This document shows, piece by piece, positions 36,820 to 45,900 of a DNA stretch of 53,930 nt. The DNA lies in the NCBI GenBank assembly GCA_024398495.1, contig JAKSJA010000010.1:1-53930 (forward strand), in the 5' to 3' direction. The first letter of the stretch is position 1. The number at the start of each line of letters is the position of its first letter. Under the pieces are notes generated by a model. It worked only from the letters and a program-made list of their open reading frames with translations, had not been told where the DNA came from and ran no database searches. Source of the stretch: Bacteroidaceae bacterium. GTDB taxonomy: Bacteria; Bacteroidota; Bacteroidia; Bacteroidales; Bacteroidaceae. The position numbers and the translations under genes are program-made.

Positions 36820-38178
36820 ATGAGCAAAAGAAAAGGAAGTCTTAAATCGACAATTACAGTTTCATTAACCAATTATCTTGATGCAGGAGCTATCGTTGCA
36901 GGAGCAAGCGGACTAACCCTGTGGAAAGACTATCTCGGTTTGACCGAAGGACATCTCGGTTGGCTGAATGCAATAAGTGCAAACTGCCTTGGGGCAGCCG
37001 TAGGTGCAATAATAGGTGGTATCCTTGCAGACAAATACGGTAGAAAACTCATATACTCTTACAACATGTTGATATATATGCTGGGAGTATTACTGATGAT
37101 GTGTTCCGTAAACTTCCCGATGCTCCTTGCAGGTTTTCTGATTACAGGAATATCGGTAGGCGTGGGAGTACCTGCATCATGGACATACATATCCGAAAAC
37201 TCCGAAACTGGTAACAGAGGACGTAACATTGCAATATCGCAGATGGCTTGGGGCATTGGTCCCACGATAATACTCGTTTTGGGAACACTCTTGGCACCTC
37301 CTACTGGAGGACAGGAGGGAGGAGTATGCTTTGATGTCGTACAGGGCATTGCCACCCTCATCACCGGAGGTACAGCAGTGGGGGCGTCACTTAATGTCTT
37401 TACCAGTCGTATTGTCTTTGCATCATTGTTCATCGTTGCATTCATTGCATGGCTTCTGCAACGTCGTCTTGACGAATCAGAAGAATGGAAGAACAATAAG
37501 GAAAAAGATGAGACCGTGATGGCGAAAAGCATATTCTCATCTTTTGGAGAACTGCTCACAAACAAGATAAACATCAAAGCCATCTGCTTCCTTGCCGGTA
37601 TGTATCTCACTTGGAATCTCGTCAGTTCTGTAATGGGTTTCTTCCAACCACATATCTATGAAACTGCCGGAGGACTTTCCAATGAATATGCCAACATGCT
37701 TACACTGGGGCAATGGTTGATAATAATTCTCGCTACATTCCTGTTCTCTCTCATCGTGGACAAAGTAAACCAGCGTGGTCTCTATGCCATCGGTGTCGGC
37801 TTCGCCATCGCAGCATGGGTGATAGTCATCTATGTAGGTATAAGCGGTATTGCCGGATTGGTTGTCTTCACTCTTCTGTGGGCATTGCAAGGAGGTATAT
37901 CCGTCCAGACATTCTATGCACTGTGGGCATCAGAACTGTTCCCTGTAAAATACCGTGCTGCAGCACAAGGACTGATGTTCTTTATCGTGCGAGGTCTTTC
38001 AGCTGTTTGGGGACTGTGCTTTGTATATATCTACGGAGAGAACGGTGACGGCTTTACCACAGCAGCATATATCATGATGATATTGCTCATCATATCATTC
38101 CTAATCGGAGTGATAGGAGCACCGAAGACACGAGGAAAATCTCTTGAAGAAATCACAAAAGAAAGATATGGCGAATAA
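36820..38178 (+). CDS. MFS sugar transporter
   Basis: A 452-aa inner-membrane permease of the major facilitator superfamily with about 12 hydrophobic segments. The loop motif GGILADKYGRKLIY between helices 2 and 3 and LFPVKYRAAAQG late in the protein fit the sugar porter subgroup. It lies between the GH141-like and GH78 genes, so its substrate is probably a pectin-derived mono- or oligosaccharide. The GH78 start overlaps its last codons. Confidence 0.85.
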   Translation: MSKRKGSLKSTITVSLTNYLDAGAIVAGASGLTLWKDYLGLTEGHLGWLNAISANCLGAAVGAIIGGILADKYGRKLIYSYNMLIYMLGVLLMMCSVNFPMLLAGFLITGISVGVGVPASWTYISENSETGNRGRNIAISQMAWGIGPTIILVLGTLLAPPTGGQEGGVCFDVVQGIATLITGGTAVGASLNVFTSRIVFASLFIVAFIAWLLQRRLDESEEWKNNKEKDETVMAKSIFSSFGELLTNKINIKAICFLAGMYLTWNLVSSVMGFFQPHIYETAGGLSNEYANMLTLGQWLIIILATFLFSLIVDKVNQRGLYAIGVGFAIAAWVIVIYVGISGIAGLVVFTLLWALQGGISVQTFYALWASELFPVKYRAAAQGLMFFIVRGLSAVWGLCFVYIYGENGDGFTTAAYIMMILLIISFLIGVIGAPKTRGKSLEEITKERYGE

Positions 38179-40288
38179 GTCAGCAGCAACATGGATATGG
38201 TATCCCGGCGACTTCGAGATATGGCTTGGGAACAAGTTCAATAACCTCCGCTCGGAACGTGGTGCTCTATCACCTACATTCTGGAAACAGGACAGCCACT
38301 ATCCTATGGTTGAATTCAGCAGGGAGACAACACTCCAAGAGGCTGAAACTATAGAGATTGCAGTCGAGGGAGATTATAATGTAGCCATTGACGGGGAGAA
38401 AGTCTTTGGAATGCCAAAGTCTGTTACTGTCCCCGCAGGTAAGCATAAGATAAACATCAAGGTAATAAACCAATCCTGTCCACCAGCATTATTCGTACAG
38501 AGCAAGTCAGTAAAATCTGACGAGTCATGGTTGGCAACATTTGAAGACAAGATATGGATTGATGAAAATGGCGATGCACATGGCTCTGGGATATATGTTC
38601 CTGCGGGACACTGGAACTTCAACAGTATCACCACCCCACCGTCTGCATTCCGCTTGCAGACTGAGGAAAAGAAATACGATAAGCATACAGCACTTGAAAA
38701 CAGCCATATCCTGTACGACTTTGGCGTAGAAACAATCGGATATGTCATACTGAAAGGAATAAAAGGCGACGGGACAATACATATCTATTACGGTGAAAGT
38801 GCAGAAGAGGCACAGGACAAGTGGCATTGCGAGACTCTTGACAGAATCCTTGTCGAAACATCAGCAGACAGCATTACTGACCTTGGACATAACATCACCG
38901 ACTGCATTACATCGCTAAAAGGTGGCAATGACAGTTTTGACTACACCCTGCGTTATTCCAAGGCATTCCGTTACGTGATGATAGAATGTGAAGGTGACAT
39001 CACCGTCAAGGATATTTCCATTTTGTATGAATATCTGCCGGAAGAATCGCGTGGCAGTTTCCGATGTAATGACAATGAAATAAACAGGATTTGGGATGTT
39101 GCACAATACACAATGCAACTGACTACGAGGGAGTTCTTCATGGATGGGATAAAACGCGACCGTTGGGTATGGAGTGGCGATGCCATCCAGAGTTTCCTGA
39201 TGAACTACTACCTGTTCTTCGATACAGAATGTGTAAAACGCACCATACGTCTTCTGCGTGGGAAAGACCCTGTCACGGCACACATAAATACCATAATGGA
39301 CTATACATTCTATTGGTTCAAAGGTATCTATGACTACTACCTCTATACCAATGATGGTGACTTTGTCAAAGAGATGTATCCGAAGATGCAGACATTGATG
39401 GATTATTGTCTTGGAAGAACAGACAAAAATGGTATGGCAGAAGGACAACCCGATGACTGGATTTTTGTTGATTGGGTGGATTTCCCTATGCACAAACGTG
39501 GTGTAATGTGTTTTGAGCAGATATTGTTCTGCAAGTCTTTGGAGACAATGAAGTTATGTGCTGACATTTGCGGACATGATGACGATGCCAAAAGATACGA
39601 CACACTGGCACAGAGACTGAACAATACATTTACAGAAACATTCTGGGACAATGAGAAACATGCTTTTCTGCACAACATTGAAGATGGGCACATCAACGAT
39701 ATGGTGACGAAATTTCCGAATATCTTTGCCATCATATATGGTTATGCCGATGAAAAACGGAAGGAAGAAATCAAAGAACACGTACTGTTAAACCCTGATG
39801 TTGAAGCCATCACCACACCATATATGCGTTTCTATGAACTGGAAGCATTATGCTCTATGGGAATGCAAGATAAAGTACTGACAGAAATAAAATCCTATTG
39901 GGGAGGAATGCTCCATGAAGGAGCCACTTCTTTTTGGGAGAAATACGTCCCAACAGAAAAGGGCAGACAACATCTGGCAATGTACGGACGGCCGTATGGG
40001 AAGAGTCTCTGTCACGCATGGGGAGCAAGTCCCATCTATCTCTTAGGAAGATATTATCTTGGCGTAAGACCGCTTGCCGCAGGATACAGCCAGTATGAAA
40101 TCAAACCTTCACTCGGAGGGTTGGAATGGATGGAAGGCACCGTCCCTACTCCTTTCGGGGGTATCTATATAAAGATGGACAGACAACACATACATATAAA
40201 AAGTGACGGTGGAGACGGCACTTTGATATTGAAAAATAAAACAATTAAAATAACACCTCATGAAGAATTTGACATTCCGATCAACTGA
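38168..40288 (+). CDS. Alpha-L-rhamnosidase, GH78 family, no signal peptide
   Basis: A 706-aa (alpha/alpha)6-barrel enzyme. The opening SAATWIWYPGDFEIWLGNKF and the jelly-roll region precede the catalytic domain with REFFMDGIKRDRWVWSGDA, DDWIFVDWVD, EATSFWEKY-type (HEGATSFWEKYVP) and SLCHAWGASPIYLL, all GH78 marks. It begins MANKSAATWIW with no signal, so it should act in the cytoplasm on imported oligosaccharides. The start at 38168 overlaps the MFS stop by 11 bp; a start at 38144 adds eight residues and is less likely. Confidence 0.85.
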   Translation: MANKSAATWIWYPGDFEIWLGNKFNNLRSERGALSPTFWKQDSHYPMVEFSRETTLQEAETIEIAVEGDYNVAIDGEKVFGMPKSVTVPAGKHKINIKVINQSCPPALFVQSKSVKSDESWLATFEDKIWIDENGDAHGSGIYVPAGHWNFNSITTPPSAFRLQTEEKKYDKHTALENSHILYDFGVETIGYVILKGIKGDGTIHIYYGESAEEAQDKWHCETLDRILVETSADSITDLGHNITDCITSLKGGNDSFDYTLRYSKAFRYVMIECEGDITVKDISILYEYLPEESRGSFRCNDNEINRIWDVAQYTMQLTTREFFMDGIKRDRWVWSGDAIQSFLMNYYLFFDTECVKRTIRLLRGKDPVTAHINTIMDYTFYWFKGIYDYYLYTNDGDFVKEMYPKMQTLMDYCLGRTDKNGMAEGQPDDWIFVDWVDFPMHKRGVMCFEQILFCKSLETMKLCADICGHDDDAKRYDTLAQRLNNTFTETFWDNEKHAFLHNIEDGHINDMVTKFPNIFAIIYGYADEKRKEEIKEHVLLNPDVEAITTPYMRFYELEALCSMGMQDKVLTEIKSYWGGMLHEGATSFWEKYVPTEKGRQHLAMYGRPYGKSLCHAWGASPIYLLGRYYLGVRPLAAGYSQYEIKPSLGGLEWMEGTVPTPFGGIYIKMDRQHIHIKSDGGDGTLILKNKTIKITPHEEFDIPIN

Positions 40289-42941
40289 CGACAAGAGTTA
40301 TTTTATCAGATATCTCGCAGTCTTGTTGTTTTTCTGCAGTTTGTCAGCAGAGTCATTGGCAAAGATAATCATCAAATCGCACTCCCCACAAACGGAGTAT
40401 GCCGCAACAATAGTCAAGGACATCCCCGGCAACATCATAATACAGCAGGATGCAAAAAACACAGGCAACATTCCAGAGGCTTTTACTATACAGCGTAAAG
40501 GCAAGAAGGTCATCCTTACTGGTAACGACGGTAACGGATGTATCTATGCTGCAAACAAACTGAAAGAGTATTTTAACATTCATGGCAATATAGACATCAA
40601 AGAGGCTATATCGGAAAAGCCGGGTATGAAACTGCGTGGAACGTGTCTTGGATTGCAGAAGACTGTATATCTGCCAGGACACAGAGTATATGAGTACCCA
40701 TATACACCGGAGAACTTCCCTTGGTTTTATGATAAGGAATTGTGGATTGAATATCTGGACATGCTGGCAGCAGACAACTTCAACGCTGTTTATCTATGGA
40801 ACGGTCATCCGTTTGCTTCACTTGTTAAACTGAATGACTATCCATTTGCTCCTGAAGTTGATGATGCTACAATGCAGAAGAATCAGGAAATGTTTTCTTT
40901 CATCACTACTGAGGCATCCCGACGGGGTATCATGGTGATACAGATGTTCTACAATATCATCGTCTCAAAACCTTTTGCTGACCATTACGGCATCAAGACA
41001 CAGGACCGCAACCGTCCTATCACCCCTCTCATTGCCGACTATACGCGCAAAAGCATCGCAGCCTTCATTGAGAAATACCCTAACGTGGGACTGCTCATCT
41101 GCCTTGGAGAGGCGATGAACGGCATTGACACAGACATACAATGGATGACGGAAACCATCATCCCTGCCATAAAAGACGGACTCAAAGCATCCAACCGTAC
41201 TGATGAGCCACCTATCATCTTGAGGGCTCACGACACAGACGGACCAAGAGTATTGGCAGCGTCATTGCCTTTGTATAAGAACATTTATACTATGTCAAAA
41301 TATACCGGTGAGAGCCTTACCACCTATGAGCCTCGCGGCCCTTGGGCAGAGACACACCGCAAACTGGCTGCCGCTGCACCTATTCACATAAGCAATGTGC
41401 ATATACTTGCAAACCTCGAACCATGGAGATGGAGTTCTCCTGTCTTTGTACAGAAAACGGTAAAGGCAATGCACAGCGTGCATCATGCCAATGGTCTTCA
41501 TCTCTACCCACAGGCTTCTTATTGGGACTGGCCTTACTCTGCCGATAGGGTTGGAGACGGACGACTGTTACAAGTTGACCGCGACTGGATGTGGTACAAG
41601 GCATGGGGACGTTATTCATGGAATGAAAACCGTAATGCTGACGACTATGATTTCTGGGTGAACACTCTGCAAGAGTATTATGGTTGTGATGCCGCTACCG
41701 CACGCAACATCCTCGTTGCTTACGATGAGTGCGGAGAGATTGCACCTAAACTGATTCGCCGTTTTGGTATCACAGAAGGCAACCGTCAGACTCTCCTCTT
41801 AGGAATGAAGATGAGCGAACTGGTAAACCCATACAAATACACCATCTATTCCGGTTTCTATGAGAGTTGTGGTCCTGAGGGAGAGAAACTCATCGAATAT
41901 GTAGAAAAGGAGTGGAAACAGAAACAGGCTGGAAATGAAAACAGCGAAGAATATAAACACGTTGGCGAACTTCCATTAGACATTGTTGAGCAATGTGTCG
42001 CTCATGGTACTAAGGCTGTCAATGCTGTCATACAGGCAAGAAAAGGTGTCACAAAGAACGCAGATGAATTTTCTCGTTTGGCAAACGACATGAATTGCTA
42101 CAAGGAGTTTGCCATCGCCTTCCGATTCAAGGTATTGGCAGCACAGGAAGTACTTAATTACAAATGGAGCAAGGACACCAAATATCTTGAAAAAGCCATC
42201 CCTCTGTTGGAAAAGAGTAATGATGCATGGCGACGTCTTGTGGCATTGACAAAAGACACCTATCTCTATGCTAATTCCATGCAGACAGCACAGAGGCGCA
42301 TACCTGTTGGTGGCGACAACGGTAAGTTCAAGACGTGGGAAGAGATGTTGCCTGTCTATGAAGAAGAACTTGCCAATCTGAAGAAAAATCTCGCCTCACT
42401 AAACAATGCTTCCACATCACAGCAGCCTGTAAAGATAATAAAAGCAAAAAATGCTGATGTCGTCATATCTGGAAAGCCTTATACGTTAATACCTCTGTGC
42501 AAGGATGCACATCTTTTCGAAGGACGTCCTGAACGTATCGACTCTGTTGCACCGGAACTGGAAGGATTGAAAGCATTATTGCTCAATCGGGATACGACGA
42601 GAGAACGCGGAGTTACCGTCGAGTTCTCCTGCAAGCAGAACACGCAGATGCTCGTGGGCTTCTTTGTCGATGATCAAAAGAAATTTGCATCTCCACCAAA
42701 ACTGGAAATAGATGCTACAGGCAACGAATATGGTCAGGCAGAACCTGTCATCACCAATGCAATCTCTATGACGGGTATGCCTATTGTAAACATACATTCT
42801 TATCATTTCAAACCGGGACATCATGTCATCAACCTGCCACGAGGCATCATCATGGTTGCAGGATTCACGACAACGGATCTACAACACCGTGACGCAGGTT
42901 TGAACGGAAGAAATGAAGAAGTAGATTGGCTTTTCATGTAA
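40260..42941 (+). CDS. Secreted 893-aa TIM-barrel protein, family unassigned
   Basis: I do not recognise a characterised family. The export signal is near residues 15-36 (YFIRYLAVLLFFCSLSAESLA). Residues ~37-115 look like the small alpha/beta domain found before GH20/GH67/GH115 barrels (TEYAATIVKDIPGNIIIQQ...GCIYAANKLKEYF). A TIM barrel follows: MKLRGTCLGLQKTVYLPG, FNAVYLWNGHPFASLVKL, RRGIMVIQMFYN, VGLLICLGEAMNG (Glu284 a candidate catalytic residue), HISNVHILANLEPWRWSS. The C-terminus (~730-890) resembles a beta-sandwich. Context suggests a pectin glycosidase, perhaps an alpha-uronidase. It overlaps GH78 by 29 bp. Confidence 0.6.
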   Translation: MKNLTFRSTDDKSYFIRYLAVLLFFCSLSAESLAKIIIKSHSPQTEYAATIVKDIPGNIIIQQDAKNTGNIPEAFTIQRKGKKVILTGNDGNGCIYAANKLKEYFNIHGNIDIKEAISEKPGMKLRGTCLGLQKTVYLPGHRVYEYPYTPENFPWFYDKELWIEYLDMLAADNFNAVYLWNGHPFASLVKLNDYPFAPEVDDATMQKNQEMFSFITTEASRRGIMVIQMFYNIIVSKPFADHYGIKTQDRNRPITPLIADYTRKSIAAFIEKYPNVGLLICLGEAMNGIDTDIQWMTETIIPAIKDGLKASNRTDEPPIILRAHDTDGPRVLAASLPLYKNIYTMSKYTGESLTTYEPRGPWAETHRKLAAAAPIHISNVHILANLEPWRWSSPVFVQKTVKAMHSVHHANGLHLYPQASYWDWPYSADRVGDGRLLQVDRDWMWYKAWGRYSWNENRNADDYDFWVNTLQEYYGCDAATARNILVAYDECGEIAPKLIRRFGITEGNRQTLLLGMKMSELVNPYKYTIYSGFYESCGPEGEKLIEYVEKEWKQKQAGNENSEEYKHVGELPLDIVEQCVAHGTKAVNAVIQARKGVTKNADEFSRLANDMNCYKEFAIAFRFKVLAAQEVLNYKWSKDTKYLEKAIPLLEKSNDAWRRLVALTKDTYLYANSMQTAQRRIPVGGDNGKFKTWEEMLPVYEEELANLKKNLASLNNASTSQQPVKIIKAKNADVVISGKPYTLIPLCKDAHLFEGRPERIDSVAPELEGLKALLLNRDTTRERGVTVEFSCKQNTQMLVGFFVDDQKKFASPPKLEIDATGNEYGQAEPVITNAISMTGMPIVNIHSYHFKPGHHVINLPRGIIMVAGFTTTDLQHRDAGLNGRNEEVDWLFM

Positions 42942-42947
42942 TACTCT

Positions 42948-45900
42948 ATGAACAGAATACGTATTCTTTTCCTCTGCTGTCTGTGGGCAATAAGCCTGTC
43001 GGCACAAGTCGTGGACCATCAACGTATGGAACGTATCTACGAGGAAGCAAAGACTCCTTATAAATATGGTCTTGTCATTGCACCGCAGGACAACAAACAT
43101 AAATACGACTGTCCTACCGTCTTCCGCGAGAAGGACAAATGGTATATGACCTTTGTCTGTTACGATGGTAAGGGAGGTAACGATGGCAGAGGGTATGAGA
43201 CATGGTTGGCAGAAAGTGACGACCTTCTACATTGGAACATCTTGGGACGTATTCTTGAATTTCCTTCTACCCCATCAACATTATGGGATGCCAACCAACG
43301 TGGTGGTTTCCCTGCACTCATCGATTATGAATGGAATGGCTCGTACAAGATGGGGAAGTACAAAGGTGCGCATTGGATGACGTACATTGGAGGCAACGGA
43401 ACTGGCTATGAGGCTGTGCAGTCGCCTTTGAGCGTAGGATTGGCATCAACGAAGAAAGACATAACAAAACCGCATCCATGGCAATGTCTTCCACATCCTG
43501 TCATCAGTTATGCTGACGATGATGCACAATGGTGGGAACAACTGACACAGTACAAGAGTACTATATATAAAGTAGATAAGAAATACTTTGGTCATCCTTT
43601 CGTCATGTTCTACAACGCTGGAGGAAAGGATGCAACGCATCCAAAGGGTGAACGTATTGGGATTGCCTTGTCTGACGACATGCTTCATTGGACTCGTTTC
43701 AAGGGCAACCCTGTCTTTGCACACGATTCTGACGGTACGATAACTGGCGATGCACAGATTGTACGGATGGGAGACATCTTTGTAATGTTTTATTTCTCTG
43801 CTTTCAACCCAACAAGGAAATATAACGCTTACAATACGTTTGCAGCAAGTCACGACCTTATTCATTGGACAGACTGGGATGGTGATGACCTCATAATACC
43901 GTCCAAGCCGTATGACGAGATGTTTGCACACAAGAGTTATGTTGTCAAGCATGATGGCATAGTATATCATTTCTATTGTGCCGTCAATAATGATGGTCAG
44001 AGGGGTATCGCCGTTGCCACCAGCCGACATCTCGGCAAAAGCGAGGTATCCTTCCCTACCCCTGACCCTACCGGACATCGCATCACGATGTCGCTCGACA
44101 AGGACTGGGAGATAATTTCCGACAATCCTGCTATCAATAATAATGGTCTCCTACACGGGAAAAACATGGTCGATGTACCTTTCAACCTTGACGACTACTT
44201 CGGAGCATTACAGAAAGAACATGGCAACCTGCATGGCTCCGTCACATGTCGAAAAGAGTTTTTCCTTGAAGGCACTGACAACAAGGAGTATTTTATAAAC
44301 TTCGAAGGAGTCGGCACGTATGCAGCCATAGAACTAAACGGACATAATCTCGGTACTTACGACATAGGACGAACTTGTGAGTGCATTGACATCACGAAAT
44401 TCGTTCATCTCAACGACACGAACACAATCATTCTCAACATCTCTCATCCTGAAGGCATCACCGACATGCCGTGGGTATGTGGCGGATGCAGTAGCGAATG
44501 GGGGTTCTCAGAAGGGTCACAACCTTTCGGCATCTTCCGTCCTGTCACCCTCGAAGTCACAGACAAGGTACGCATCGAACCATTTGGAGTTCATGTGTGG
44601 AGCAACAACAATTGCGACAGCCTGTTCATTGAAACCGAGATAAAAAACTATGACAGTAAGGAAATAATTTCATCACTTGTAACAAAACTTTCTGACGCTA
44701 CAGGCAGACAGGTAATACGTCTCACTGATGAATTTTCACTACTACCCGGCGAGACGAAGATCATCCGTCAGCAGGCTTCTTTAACCAACAACAACCTCTC
44801 AGTTCTCAGCTCTCAGCTCTCAGCTCTCACCCCAATACATCTATGGTCTGTTGCAGAGCCATACCTTTACAAGGTAAACAGCATCATCAAGCGTAATGGT
44901 AAGGCTACTGACAGTCAGGACACACCATTTGGTTTCAGGACTGTCTCATGGCCTAAGTCCAGCATACGGCAGACATCAGACGATAAACGTTTTCTGCTGA
45001 ACAACAAACCTGTATTCATCAATGGAGTATGCGAATATGAACATATCTTTGGACAAAGTCATGCCTTCACTCACGAACAGATAGAGACACGAATCAAAGA
45101 AGTGCAGCAAGCTGGTTTCAATGCTTTTAGAGATGCCCACCAGCCACACAATCTGCACTACAAGACACTTCTCGACAGGGAAGGCATACTATGGTGGGCA
45201 CAGTTCTCTGCCCATATATGGTACGACACCCCGAAGTTCCGCGAGAGTTTCAAAAGACACTTACGCCAATGGGTGAAAGAACGCAGGAACTCACCATCAT
45301 TGGTACTGTGGGGATTACAGAATGAAAGCACCCTGCCGAAAGACTTTGCAGAGGAGTGTACTCAGATAATACGCGATATGGACCCAACCTGTGGCAGTCA
45401 GCGTCTCGTCACCACCTGCAACGGTGGCGAGGGCACGGATTGGAATGTGGTACAAAACTGGAGTGGCACATACGGTGGCGACATCGAAAAATATGCTACC
45501 GAACTAAAACAAGACGAGCAGTTGCTTAACGGCGAATATGGTGCATGGCGCACCATAGGCAACCATACCGGTGAGGGTTATACCGAAGAAAAATATCTCA
45601 ACATCTTGAAGAGAAAGGTAGAACTGGCAGAGTGTGCCAAGGACAGTGTATGCGGGCAATTCTTGTGGTTGCTCAACAGTCATGACAATCCGGGACGCAG
45701 ACAACCAGACGAAGCACTTCGACGCATTGACAAGGTTGGACCATTCAACTACAAAGGACTATTTACCATCTGGGAACAACCAGTAGATGCATTCTATTGG
45801 TATAAAGAGAGAGAAGACTCAACCATAACCGTACAACCGTACAACCGTATAACCGCAAAACCTCATAACCGCAAAAAAGTCCTCTACCGTGTCAACTGCG

